NCBI RefSeq assembly: GCF_024198175.1
Contig: NZ_JAJVKV010000023.1
Location: 62,001-126,000, forward strand
Direction: 5' to 3'
DNA length: 64,000 nucleotides
Source: Pyxidicoccus xibeiensis
Lineage (GTDB): Bacteria; Myxococcota; Myxococcia; Myxococcales; Myxococcaceae
Of the stretch, positions 33,199 to 42,655 are shown one piece after another (position 1 is the stretch's first letter; every line of letters starts with the position of its first letter). The translations under genes were made by a program, and so were the position numbers. The notes below the pieces were generated by a model, which searched no databases, was not told where the DNA came from, and was given only the letters and a program-made list of their open reading frames with translations.

Positions 33199-34155
33199 CT
33201 ACGGCTCCGGCTGCGGCTGCGGAGTCCCGGAGACACGCTCCGAGGTGGGCCCCGTCCCGACGGCATTCCGGGCTGTGACGGTGAAGGAGTAAGTCTCGCC
33301 GTTCGTCAGCCCGTTCACGATGAGGCTGAAGCCCTCGGGGACGCCGAAGGACGTCCTGACCAGGGTTTCCCCCACGTATCTCCGGATGATGAACTGGTCC
33401 ACCGGGCTGCCACCGTCGTCGGCGAGGGTCCACACCACGCGGATGGTCGCGTCGCCCACCTCGAGCGTCACGGTGGGCACGCCCGGGACGGTGCGGGGCG
33501 TCACCGCCACCGGCGCCGAGGCCGGCCCCGAGACGACCGCATTGTTCGCCGTCACGGTGACCATGTAGCTGGTTCCATTGGTCAGCCCCGTGAGCGTGGC
33601 CGTCGTGCCCGTCACGGACTCCGTCGCCACCACCGTCTCACCCGACAGCGCCCGCACCGTGTAGCCGGTGATGGGCATGCCCGTGTCCAGCGGCGCCGTC
33701 CAGGACACCGTCGCCGACCGATTCGCCGGCGTCGCGGTGACCTCGCGCGGCGCTCCGGGAATGGCTCGCGGCCTCACGGGCGCCGAGGGCTCGGACTGGG
33801 GGCCCTCACCCACTTCGTTGGTGGCGGCCACGGTGAAGACGTACTCCGCGCCATTGGTCAGGCCCGTGACAGTCGTCCCCAGCGCGGTGAGCGTCTCCGT
33901 CTTGACCACCTGCCCCCCCTGCAGCGCGCGCAGGGTGTAGCTGAGGATGGACCGGCCGCCGTTGTGCGCGGGCGCCTGCCAGGACGCAGTCACCTGGGCG
34001 TCGCCCGGCACCAGCGCCAGCCGCTGGGGGGCATCGGGCGCATCGAAGACCACAGGCACCCGGTTCCCGGGCGGCTCCTCGGTCTCACCACCGCAGCCGA
34101 ACGCCCCGACGATTGCCAGCAGACTCAACGCATAGACACCAAGACGCTGCTTCAT
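33199..34155 (-). CDS. FN3-repeat lipoprotein B
   Basis: 318 residues. Lipobox IVGAFGC (Cys about 20) is followed by three FN3-like domains (RLALVPGDAQVTASW; REVTATPANRSATVSW; and a third after PRTVPGVPTV). It is clearly homologous to lipoprotein A: the starts MKQRLGVYALSLL and MTNRLGAYTLSLL correspond, and both share SAPVAVTPRTVPG and ADDGGSPV. It lacks A's fourth domain and ends PQPQPEP. It lies between the CorC tail remnant and tRNA-Arg. Probably a surface protein; function unknown. Confidence 0.82.
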   Translation of the reverse strand: MKQRLGVYALSLLAIVGAFGCGGETEEPPGNRVPVVFDAPDAPQRLALVPGDAQVTASWQAPAHNGGRSILSYTLRALQGGQVVKTETLTALGTTVTGLTNGAEYVFTVAATNEVGEGPQSEPSAPVRPRAIPGAPREVTATPANRSATVSWTAPLDTGMPITGYTVRALSGETVVATESVTGTTATLTGLTNGTSYMVTVTANNAVVSGPASAPVAVTPRTVPGVPTVTLEVGDATIRVVWTLADDGGSPVDQFIIRRYVGETLVRTSFGVPEGFSLIVNGLTNGETYSFTVTARNAVGTGPTSERVSGTPQPQPEP

Positions 34156-34334
34156 ACCGCTCCAATCCTTGCCCGCTGATGGGCCACGGGAAAAGCGTTC
34201 CCGAATAGCGGACAGTTCCGGAGCGCACAAGAGCACGCCGATACGAGCCGGCAGGGACTGTGGGACAGGGCATCCGCGACACCGGGCCCAGGGGCTCGGT
34301 GGGCCGTGCGCAGGGCGGTCAGGCGGTGCTCCGG

Positions 34335-34386
34335 AAAAAACGAAGGCCCGGAGTCGGGAGCAACGCGCTCCTGACTCCGGGCCCTT
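34335..34386 (-). terminator. Intrinsic terminator of tRNA-Arg
   Basis: On the minus strand, 9 nt after the tRNA 3' end, a long stem (AGGGCCCGGAGTC with GACTCCGGGCC plus an inner extension) is followed by TTCGTTTTTT. It separates the tRNA from the lipoprotein B gene downstream. Confidence 0.85.
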
Positions 34387-34394
34387 GTCTTCTG

Positions 34395-34468
<74 letters not shown>

Positions 34469-34567
34469 ATGCCGGCTACGGCGGGGGGACAGTTAGCCGA
34501 AGTCCCCTCCCGACGCAAGCACGCAATCCCTGAACGGCCGGGGGAGCGACATCACTCCGCCCGGGGC

Positions 34568-37500
34568 TCAGCAGCGACGGCGCCGCCGGCTCGCCAGCAG
34601 GGCAAGCCCCCCCAGCCCCAGCAGGGCCAGCGCCGAACCGCCCTCCCCTCCCGCGGTGGCGCAGCTCAGCCCACCGCCCTTGGTCCGCATGTCTTCTCCC
34701 AGGTAGACGCGCCACGAGATGACCTCGGGCGAGCCGTCCCGATTTCCAGCAACGTCGACGGCCCGGACCTTGAGCGTGTACGTGCCCTGCAACAGCTCGT
34801 CGTAGACGGGGGTGGCGGAGCAATCGACGTAGTCCTCACCGTTGAAGCCGCACTCGAACTTGACGTCGGGCTCGTCCGACGAGAAGCGGAACGCGGCGCG
34901 CCCCAGGCGGATGCGCACGCCCGGCTTCTCGTCCACACGCGTCTCCGGCGCATCCGTGTCCACCGTGAAGTGCCGCGGCTCGCTGGTCTCGCTGGTGTTC
35001 TTCGCCACATCCACGCCGAACAGCTGCACCTCGTAGTCGCCGTCACCGAGGTTCTGGGCTGGCTCGAAGCTCCACTTCCCCGCGGAGTCCACGTCAATGG
35101 ACTGGACCCGGGTCCCATTCAGGAAGAGCACCACCCCGGAGTTCGGCTCGGCCGTCCCGCTGAAGACAGGCCGTCCCACGTTCGTCAGCTGGCCCTCCGC
35201 GGGCGTCAGCATCTCCGGGATGGCCGGCGCGAGGGTGTCGATGGTCCACCGGGACTCGGCGGGAGTGGGGTCGTCGTTGAGGGCCGCATCCCGGCTGCGC
35301 AGGTACAGCGTGTAGGCGCCGTCCTGGAGCGTGAACGTGAGCGGCGCGGGGCACACGTCGTAGGTCACGTTGTCGAAGCTGCAGTACAGCGTGGCCCCCT
35401 GCTCGGTCTGCACCTCGAACGAGACCTCGGGAGTGGACACCATGGCGTCCGGCCCGCGCGACAGGGTGGTTTCAGGGGTCAGCAGGTCCACCGTCCACCG
35501 GAACAGGTCCGTCGGACTGCCCGCGTTGCCCAGGTTGTCCACCGCCTGCACCTGCAGGGTGTGCGCTCCATCGGTCAACCCCGAGAACACCGCCTCGCTG
35601 ATGCGATTCGCCGCATCGACCACGTTTCCGCATCGCGCGAAGCCCCTGCCATCCAGGTCGCACTCGAAGGTGACGTTGTCCTTGTTCGTGCTGAAGCGGA
35701 ACGTCGCGGACGAGGACTTCGTGAGGCCCGGAGGAGAAGCGAGGAGCTCCGTCCCCGGCAGGTTCGAGTCCACGGTCCAGTTGAAGGAGATGTCCGCGGA
35801 CTGGTTGCCGGTCGTGTCGGTGCCGCGAACCACCAGGGTGTGGTCACCGTCCGTGACTGCGAAGTTGGGCGGGCTGGGGCACGTAGCGAACGCGGAGCCG
35901 TCCAGGCTGCACGCGAAGACGACCGCCGGCTCGTTCGAACCAAAGCCAAAGGTCGCCGTCAGATTGTTGGTGCGTCCCCCAGGCGTCCGGACGGGCGTGC
36001 TGGTGAACTGGATGTCCGGCGCGACGCTGTCCACGAACCAAGTGTAGATCTCCGGGGTGGGGTCCACGTTGCCCGTCTCGTCCACGGCGCGGACCGTCAG
36101 CGAGTGCTGGCCCTGCCCCACCGTTACCGCATAGGGAGTGAGCACCCGCCGGAAGACCGTCTCCGCATCGAGCTTGACCTCGAACAGCGCGGCGTCGTCA
36201 TTCGAGTCGAGCACGAACGTGGCGAGGGTCTCCCGAGTCAGCGTGCCGGGGCCGCTCACGATGCTAGTCTCCGGAGAGTTCGTGTCCACGATGAAGGTGC
36301 GCACGCCGCTCACCGCGCTCACGTTTCCAGCGGCATCCCGCACCCGGGCCGTCACCGAGTAGGTGCCATCCGTGAGCGGGGCGAAGGTAAACGTCCAACT
36401 GCCGTTGGCACCCACCGGCTTCTCGGGCTGCTCCACCCCCCCCAGAATGACGGTGACGTAGCTGTTCGCCTCGGCCGTGCCCTCAATCGTCGGGGTGTTG
36501 AGCGTCGACCGGGTCCCATTCGTCGCGGGCACGGTGATGGCCGGAGCACTGGGAGTGCCCGTGTCCACCACCCAGATGGCCACGGCGGCAGAGGCATCCC
36601 GGTTGCCCGCGCCGTCGACCGCCACCACCTCCAGCCGATGGGGACGGTCATCGACGGTCACCGAGTAGTTCGCCGGGCAGGTGAACTCGGTGCCGTTGTT
36701 GAGCACGCACCGGAACGTCACCCCGGACTTGTTGGAGGCGAACCGGAACACGGCGACGGGGTCGTTGGTGATGGACGCCGGCCCCGCCTCGATGAAGGTG
36801 CTGACGGGGGACTGGTCCACGCTCCAGCGGTGCTCCGCCGGCGTGGCATCCGTGTTGTCCGCGCGGTCCTTCGCGCGGACCCTCATCACGTGGGCCCCCT
36901 CGCTCACGGTGATGACATGGGGGTCGCTGCACGCGGCGAAGGCAGCGCCATCCAGGCTGCACTCGTAGGTGACGGGGGACTCCGAAGCACTCAGGTCGAA
37001 GGAGGCATTGAGCAGGTTGGTCTGGGGCTCGGGGCCGGTGTCGATGCTCGTAACCGGCACGGACGTATCCACCGTGAAGTCGTGGGTGATGGAGTCCGCG
37101 CTCTCATTGCTCGCGGCGTCCCGGGCCCTCGCCCTGACATTGTGACCGCCAGGGGTCAGCGCGGTGGCGAGCCGCAGCTGCCAGCTGCCGGCGGAGTCCA
37201 CCACCGGGGTCGTCGCCTGGTCCGTGTTGTCGATGCGCACGACGATGGTGGCTCCGACCTCTCCTGTTCCGGTGATGAGCGGCGTCGCCGTGTTCACGAA
37301 GTCGTCGTCATCGGGCTCGTCGATGGCCGGCACCGCCGGGGCGGTGGTGTCCACGCGCCAGGTGTGGACGGCGGGCGTGGGGTCCACGTTGTTCGCATTA
37401 TCCACGGCGCGCACGAGCAGGGTGCGCTGACCCTCGGCGACCGTGAGCGTATAGGAGGCGGAGCAGTTACCGTAGTTGCCTCCGTCCAGGCTGCACTCGA

Positions 37501-40500
37501 ACCGGGCCCCCGCCTCCGAGGTGAACGTGAAGGTGGGCGTCGTGTCGCTGCTGGGATTGGGCGGCGACGCGGAGATGGTGGTCTGGGGTGGCGTGACGTC
37601 CACGGAGAAGGAGACCGTGGTGTCTCCGCTGGCATTGCCGGCCGCGTCGCGTGCCTGCGCCACGAGCGTGTGGGTGGCCTCGGAGACGGACTGCGGAATC
37701 ACGAAGCTCCACACCTGCTGGGCGTTGACGACCGCGGTCCCCTGAGGCTGGGTGTCCAGGGTGATGGAGACGATGGACCCCGCCTCCGCCGTGCCCCGCA
37801 CCGTCACTACGGTGGTGTTGAGGGGTACGCTACTCATGGGAGCGATCACCACCGGTGCCCCCGGCGCGGTGCGGTCGATGGTGAAGGTGTGCGTCGCTGA
37901 GAAGGCGCTGGCGTTGCCCGCAGCGTCCTTTGCCAGCACTCGCACCCAGTGCAGTTCCTGCGTCAGATCGGTGGGCTGCGTGAGCGTCCAGTTGCTGCCG
38001 CTCACCGTGGGCGTTCCCGACACCCGCACGTCGTCCACGTACACTTCGACGGTAGTGGCTCCCGTGCCCAACGTCCCACTGTAGACGGGCCGCAGGGTGG
38101 TCAGCAGCGCCCCGGACGCGGGAGTCAGCAGCACCGGAACGGGGGGCGCCACGGAGTCGATGGTGAAGGAGCGCGACGTCGTCGGAGGACTCGCATTCCC
38201 GGCGACATCCACGGCACGGACCACCAAGGTACGCGCCCCCTGGGCCAGATCGGCGGTGGGCGTGTAGGACCAGTTTCCGGAGGGCTCCAACTGGGCCTCC
38301 ACCTCAGCCGCGCCGCTGATGGATAGCAGCACCCGGATCCCCGGGTCCGGCGCGGTGAAGGTCCCCTTGAAGGTCGGCGTGGCGGTGTTCAGCGTCTGGC
38401 TTGGGGACGGAAAGGTCACGGCAGGAGTCGGCGGGATTTCGGAGTCCACCGAGAAGAGGCGGGCGGCGGTCGAAACGCTGGTGCCATCAAGATTCGTGGC
38501 CGTGGCACGGACGGAGTGGGCACCCTGGGCGAGCGCCGTGGTCGGTGTGAACGTCCAGTTCCCCCCTCCGGTCTCGTCCACTTGAGCCACGAAGCTGTCG
38601 TCGATGTAGATGCGCACCGTCGAGTTGTTTTCGGTCGTACCGTTGATGGTCGGGGTGGCGTCCGTCAACACCGCCCTATTGGTCGGAGCGGTGATGACCG
38701 GCACGCCAGGCACCGCATTCGGGTCGAAGTCAAACACCGCGGGCGACAGGTCCACGTTGCCCGCACCATCCCGGGCGCGGACCCGAAGCGTGTGCCTGCC
38801 GTCCGCCAGCCCCGTCATCCGATAGGGAGGCCGGCAGGGATTGAAGGGCCCGCGGTCCACGCTGCACTGGTACGTGACGCCCGGCTCGGTGGCGCTGAAC
38901 TCGAGCGTGGCCTCTCCAAAGGACGACAGGCCCTGCGCCCGGCCAACCGACGTCTCGGGGGCCGTCACGTCCACGGAGAACATGCGCTCCTCGGTGCGCG
39001 GGCCCTGGGCACCGGACTCCACCACCACCGCGGAGGCCCGGTGCGGCGTCTCGGCGAGCCGGACGTCGGGCACGAAGGCCCAGGCACCGGTGGCATCCGC
39101 GCGCGTCCGTCCCAGCGCGTCACCATTCACGAAGACGATGACCTCGTCACCCGGCCGCGCCGTTCCGGAGAACAGCGGCTGCGCGGTGGGCAGCAGCGCC
39201 CCCTCCGCCGGCAGCACCAGCACCGGCGCGGGAGGAACGCGGAAGCCGCCCTCGAGCCGCTCCACCACGCCCTGGAAGCGCTTGTCATCCACCGCCGTGG
39301 GCGTGGCCCCGTTCGAGCCGCCATCCACCGCGCCGCCGGCGAGCCCCGGCGCCACCCGCGCCTCACAGCTCGAGCCCGTCTCCGCCTGGAGCAGCACGCG
39401 ACCCCCACCGCCGCCCCCACCGGGAGCCCTCAGCGCCCGCCCGGTGCTGTCCCCGCCCCTGCCACCCTGGGCCAGGAGCTCCCCGCACGACGCCGTCCCG
39501 GCGACGCGAACAGCGATGCTGCCACCGGCACCACCGCCACCCGCGCCGTCATTGATGGAGCTGCCGCCCGCCTCACCCGAGGCATCCAGCCGGCCGCCGC
39601 CGACGAGCCGCGAGGCCCGCACGAAGATGATGCCGCCACCGCGACCGCCATCCGGCCCCGGAGGGTCCGCCAGTCCGTGCCCTGCGCCGCCACCACCGCC
39701 AAAGGTGAGCCGCTCCTGAAGCGACTGCCCGGACACGGCGCCGCCCAGGCCGCCCACGTCGCGCGCGCCGTCGTCAGGCGCCGTCCTGCCGCCCTGCCCT
39801 CCCACGCCGCCATGACCGCCACCGCCACCACCGGACTGCCGGCACACGCCACCGCCGCCACCGTTGGCGTCGTTGTCACGGCCCGTCACCAGCGGGAGTG
39901 CGTTCATCGCGGGCGCCACGCTCTCTCCGCGCTGCGCGCCGCCCGGTCCCACCAGGCTCAGCGTTCCGCACCCCGCCGCGTTGCTCCAGTCGCGCACGTA
40001 CGCGCCGCCACGGAAGCCCGCGCCGCGCGCGTCGATGAGGCCCTGGTTCTTCACGGTGCCCGTGGCCAGGAAGACCACCACGCCGCCCGTCTCACCGTTC
40101 CACGGCTCCGCGACGAGGCTGCCGCCGCGAGCGATGGTGACGTCGGTGTACTCGGGGACGCGGAGCACCTGGGTGCCCTGGGCCTCGAAGAACTCCACCA
40201 GCGGCCGCGTGAGGTTCAGCGTCCGGCTGCTCACCGTGGCCACGCGGGCCAGCTCCCAGCGCCCGGCGGGCTGGCCCCGGCGCTCGCCGGCAACAGACAC
40301 GTCGGCGCCGCCCGTCCCGAGGGCCTGGAGCACCAGCACCAGGTCCCCGTTTCCAAAGCCCGCGGTGGAAGCCACCGGGATGGAGGTGGCCCCCGCCCCC
40401 AGGGCGGACGTCACGCGCGCGGCGGCGTTGACCTTCACGCCCGCGGACGTGACGTTCAGCGCGCCATCCCGCCCGCTGCCGAGGCCGAAGGAGTCCGGCT

Positions 40501-40591
40501 CGGCCGCGGCCACCGTGGCCAGCAACAACGCACCCACCGCCCATGCATGGGTCAGCGACGTTCTCATAAGCCTGTTCTTTCCTGGCCTCAT
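34568..40591 (-). CDS. Giant Ig-repeat surface protein with MYXO-CTERM-like tail
   Basis: About 2007 residues. A signal peptide (HAWAVGALLLATVAAA) and an N-terminal domain lead into a Gly-rich region (about 240-420, many GGGGG runs). Seventeen alternating repeats follow. About eight are type A Ig-like (xPxITxPxxGxxLxxxxPxxxGTAExxSxVxVxxD). About nine are type B, with a CSLDG..F..C core and GxHTLxVRAxDxAGNxD. The tail has a Cys (LSCATAGG), a hydrophobic helix (LALLGLGGLALLA) and RRRRRC, a MYXO-CTERM-like sorting signal. It resembles AgmC-type myxobacterial proteins by architecture. Start may be ATG 40591 (overlapping the upstream stop) or ATG 40567 after AGGAAAG. Confidence 0.85.
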   Translation of the reverse strand: MRPGKNRLMRTSLTHAWAVGALLLATVAAAEPDSFGLGSGRDGALNVTSAGVKVNAAARVTSALGAGATSIPVASTAGFGNGDLVLVLQALGTGGADVSVAGERRGQPAGRWELARVATVSSRTLNLTRPLVEFFEAQGTQVLRVPEYTDVTIARGGSLVAEPWNGETGGVVVFLATGTVKNQGLIDARGAGFRGGAYVRDWSNAAGCGTLSLVGPGGAQRGESVAPAMNALPLVTGRDNDANGGGGGVCRQSGGGGGGHGGVGGQGGRTAPDDGARDVGGLGGAVSGQSLQERLTFGGGGGAGHGLADPPGPDGGRGGGIIFVRASRLVGGGRLDASGEAGGSSINDGAGGGGAGGSIAVRVAGTASCGELLAQGGRGGDSTGRALRAPGGGGGGGRVLLQAETGSSCEARVAPGLAGGAVDGGSNGATPTAVDDKRFQGVVERLEGGFRVPPAPVLVLPAEGALLPTAQPLFSGTARPGDEVIVFVNGDALGRTRADATGAWAFVPDVRLAETPHRASAVVVESGAQGPRTEERMFSVDVTAPETSVGRAQGLSSFGEATLEFSATEPGVTYQCSVDRGPFNPCRPPYRMTGLADGRHTLRVRARDGAGNVDLSPAVFDFDPNAVPGVPVITAPTNRAVLTDATPTINGTTENNSTVRIYIDDSFVAQVDETGGGNWTFTPTTALAQGAHSVRATATNLDGTSVSTAARLFSVDSEIPPTPAVTFPSPSQTLNTATPTFKGTFTAPDPGIRVLLSISGAAEVEAQLEPSGNWSYTPTADLAQGARTLVVRAVDVAGNASPPTTSRSFTIDSVAPPVPVLLTPASGALLTTLRPVYSGTLGTGATTVEVYVDDVRVSGTPTVSGSNWTLTQPTDLTQELHWVRVLAKDAAGNASAFSATHTFTIDRTAPGAPVVIAPMSSVPLNTTVVTVRGTAEAGSIVSITLDTQPQGTAVVNAQQVWSFVIPQSVSEATHTLVAQARDAAGNASGDTTVSFSVDVTPPQTTISASPPNPSSDTTPTFTFTSEAGARFECSLDGGNYGNCSASYTLTVAEGQRTLLVRAVDNANNVDPTPAVHTWRVDTTAPAVPAIDEPDDDDFVNTATPLITGTGEVGATIVVRIDNTDQATTPVVDSAGSWQLRLATALTPGGHNVRARARDAASNESADSITHDFTVDTSVPVTSIDTGPEPQTNLLNASFDLSASESPVTYECSLDGAAFAACSDPHVITVSEGAHVMRVRAKDRADNTDATPAEHRWSVDQSPVSTFIEAGPASITNDPVAVFRFASNKSGVTFRCVLNNGTEFTCPANYSVTVDDRPHRLEVVAVDGAGNRDASAAVAIWVVDTGTPSAPAITVPATNGTRSTLNTPTIEGTAEANSYVTVILGGVEQPEKPVGANGSWTFTFAPLTDGTYSVTARVRDAAGNVSAVSGVRTFIVDTNSPETSIVSGPGTLTRETLATFVLDSNDDAALFEVKLDAETVFRRVLTPYAVTVGQGQHSLTVRAVDETGNVDPTPEIYTWFVDSVAPDIQFTSTPVRTPGGRTNNLTATFGFGSNEPAVVFACSLDGSAFATCPSPPNFAVTDGDHTLVVRGTDTTGNQSADISFNWTVDSNLPGTELLASPPGLTKSSSATFRFSTNKDNVTFECDLDGRGFARCGNVVDAANRISEAVFSGLTDGAHTLQVQAVDNLGNAGSPTDLFRWTVDLLTPETTLSRGPDAMVSTPEVSFEVQTEQGATLYCSFDNVTYDVCPAPLTFTLQDGAYTLYLRSRDAALNDDPTPAESRWTIDTLAPAIPEMLTPAEGQLTNVGRPVFSGTAEPNSGVVLFLNGTRVQSIDVDSAGKWSFEPAQNLGDGDYEVQLFGVDVAKNTSETSEPRHFTVDTDAPETRVDEKPGVRIRLGRAAFRFSSDEPDVKFECGFNGEDYVDCSATPVYDELLQGTYTLKVRAVDVAGNRDGSPEVISWRVYLGEDMRTKGGGLSCATAGGEGGSALALLGLGGLALLASRRRRRC

Positions 40592-42399
40592 CGGGGGGCC
40601 CCCGCCTTGTCACCCTGCGGGTCCACAATCAGGAACTCCACGCGGCGGTTGTTCTCACGACCGATGGAGGTCGCGTTGCTCTCCGCGGGCTGGCTCTGCC
40701 CGTAGCCCTGGGCCTCCAGCCGCTCGGGCGGGACGCCCTTGTTCACGAGGTACTGGCGCACCGACTCCGCGCGCCCCTGCGACAGCCGGCGGTTCGCATC
40801 CGGGAACCCACGGTCATCCGTGTGCGCGGCGATGAGGAACAGCGGCATCTCCGGGTGCTCCTTGATGACCTTCGCCACCCAGTCGAGCACCTCGTGCGAG
40901 CGGGCCTGCAGGCGAATCTGGCCGGGGTCGAAGTACACCTTGCCCGTCAAGAGCAGGCGGTCGCGCTTGAGCTCCACCAGCGGCTGGATTTGCTGCGGGC
41001 ACCCGAAGTTCTTCACGGTGCCAGGCTCGTTCGCACAGCTGTCGATGCGGTTGGGCACGGTGTCCTTGTCCGTGTCGCGCTCGGGGCAGCCGTCGCGCTC
41101 GGGCGGGCCGAACTCGTTGGGGCACGCGTCCTTGTCGTTGTCGATGCCGTCCTTGTCCGCGTCGCGCACCGGGCAGCCGCGGTTGTCCGCGGGTCCCGCC
41201 TCGGACGGGCAGCTGTCGCTGTCGTCCGGCGTCTCGTCCTTGTCCGCGTCCTGCACGGCGCAGCCCTGGTTCGCCACCAGGCCGGGCTCGAACGGGCAGC
41301 CGTCCAGCGTGTCCTCGACGCCGTCGCTGTCCGTGTCCTTGGCGGAGCAGCCGCTGCGCGCGATGTCGCCCGGCTCGGTGGGGCAGCGGTCCACGGAGTT
41401 GCGCACCCCGTCGTGGTCCTCGTCCATGTCCGGGCACTCCTCCATGGTGTGCGGCAGGCCCGGCTCGCAGTTCACCGAGGACTCACCCGGCCCGCGGTGC
41501 GGCGTCACGTTTCCGAAGGCACCACCCACCATGGCCCGGAACAGCGGCGTGCCCGGCGCCGAGCCCACGCCCACGCCCACGAGCGCGAAGACCTCCAGCG
41601 AGGGATTCACGAGATAGCGCATGCCCGGCAAGACCTCCGCCGCGCCCGGCTGGCTCGTCAAGGGCAGCATGCCGCGCACGTTCACCTCCCAGCGCAGCCG
41701 CCGGCCCGTCGTGGCGAGCGCCGCGCCCAGGCGCAGCTCGTTGCCAATCACATCCTCCGGGTCCACCCGGGGCGTCAGGGCCCGCTCGGGCCGCTGCAGG
41801 AAGCCCACCTCCACACCGGCGCGCAAAAACCCGAAGCGCCGTCCCACCATCACCTTCGGCGACAGGCGCCACTGGTCCGGGTCCCTCGCCAGCGCGGTCG
41901 CGCTGCCCAGGGGCATCCCCACCGCCAGCTCCAGCGCCAGGTCCACGCCGCCCTTGTCGTCCTGCGTGAGCAGCCCCGCGCGCACCGACGCGGTGGGCGT
42001 GCCCAGGCCGAAGGACGTGGGACGCAGGTACCCTTCCGTCTCCACCTCCGTCCCGGTGGACTGGTACAGCACCGGAATCTGGAGCCCCACCTGCAGCCAG
42101 CTCAGCGGCGCGTAGCCCACCGCGAGGTGGGCGGTGGCGCGGCTCCCGACGATTCGCAGGGACTGGCCATCCAGGTCCAGCAGCAGCGGGTTGTGCGCGT
42201 AGTGCGCCACCGCGGAGAAGCGCAGGTCGCCCTCCTGCAGCAGCTCACCCATGCCCACCAGCAGCGAGCCCTCCCCCCCGGGATTCAATTCCAGCCGCTC
42301 CAGCTCGAAGCTGGGAAAGGCGCTCTGCGCGGCAGCGGCCGTGGACGTCAGCGCCAGTGCCAGCGCGAGCCCTCGGTGCAGGAGCTCTCTTCTTCTCAT
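40588..42399 (-). CDS. OmpA-family outer-membrane protein with thrombospondin-3 repeats
   Basis: 603 residues. The signal peptide ends near STAAAAQ. A ~300-residue beta-rich domain follows. Five Asp-rich thrombospondin type 3-like repeats (about 320-463; DxDxDGxxDxxDxCP, with conserved Cys pairs) bind calcium in known proteins. The C-terminal OmpA domain (about 485-600) shows AAHTDDRG, NRRLSQGRAESVRQYL and RENNRRVEFLI, and would contact peptidoglycan. ATG 42399 has GGGAGAACC upstream. It overlaps the giant Ig-repeat gene by ATGA, so they are co-translated. Confidence 0.88.
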   Translation of the reverse strand: MRRRELLHRGLALALALTSTAAAAQSAFPSFELERLELNPGGEGSLLVGMGELLQEGDLRFSAVAHYAHNPLLLDLDGQSLRIVGSRATAHLAVGYAPLSWLQVGLQIPVLYQSTGTEVETEGYLRPTSFGLGTPTASVRAGLLTQDDKGGVDLALELAVGMPLGSATALARDPDQWRLSPKVMVGRRFGFLRAGVEVGFLQRPERALTPRVDPEDVIGNELRLGAALATTGRRLRWEVNVRGMLPLTSQPGAAEVLPGMRYLVNPSLEVFALVGVGVGSAPGTPLFRAMVGGAFGNVTPHRGPGESSVNCEPGLPHTMEECPDMDEDHDGVRNSVDRCPTEPGDIARSGCSAKDTDSDGVEDTLDGCPFEPGLVANQGCAVQDADKDETPDDSDSCPSEAGPADNRGCPVRDADKDGIDNDKDACPNEFGPPERDGCPERDTDKDTVPNRIDSCANEPGTVKNFGCPQQIQPLVELKRDRLLLTGKVYFDPGQIRLQARSHEVLDWVAKVIKEHPEMPLFLIAAHTDDRGFPDANRRLSQGRAESVRQYLVNKGVPPERLEAQGYGQSQPAESNATSIGRENNRRVEFLIVDPQGDKAGAPR

Positions 42400-42655
42400 G
42401 GTTCTCCCGGGTGGAAGCCGTCTGGGTATCCCGGAGCTACCCGCGTTTTCAAGCCGGCCCCCCTTTTCCACTCTACACCGAATCCCGACTCCAGCCGGAT
42501 GGCCCCGCACGAATTTGCCTGCTTGCTGCGCGCACCCGTCACGACTGCAATGAAAATTTCGCGTCAGCCCTCCCTGATAGTCCAATTCGTGGCATGCTGC
42601 CGCACCACTCACGGGTTCCGTCGTCCTGGCGGGGCCTTGCGCCGGGGGCTCAAAA
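42400..42655. other. Divergent intergenic region OmpA-like gene / vgrG
   Basis: 256 bp, the likely promoter region of both the vgrG gene (plus) and the OmpA/Ig pair (minus). It is less GC-rich than its surroundings near 42540-42600. I see no convincing sigma-54 or sigma-70 promoter. Confidence 0.45.

Noticed and set aside
34469..37900. 1143-codon plus-strand open frame
   Set aside because: It lies opposite the giant Ig-repeat gene; composition is Arg/Gly/His-rich and there is no recognisable fold.
42590..42606. TGGCATGCTGCCGCA-like sigma-54 promoter before vgrG
   Set aside because: The GG to GC spacing is one base short of the invariant -24/-12 spacing, so I do not call it.
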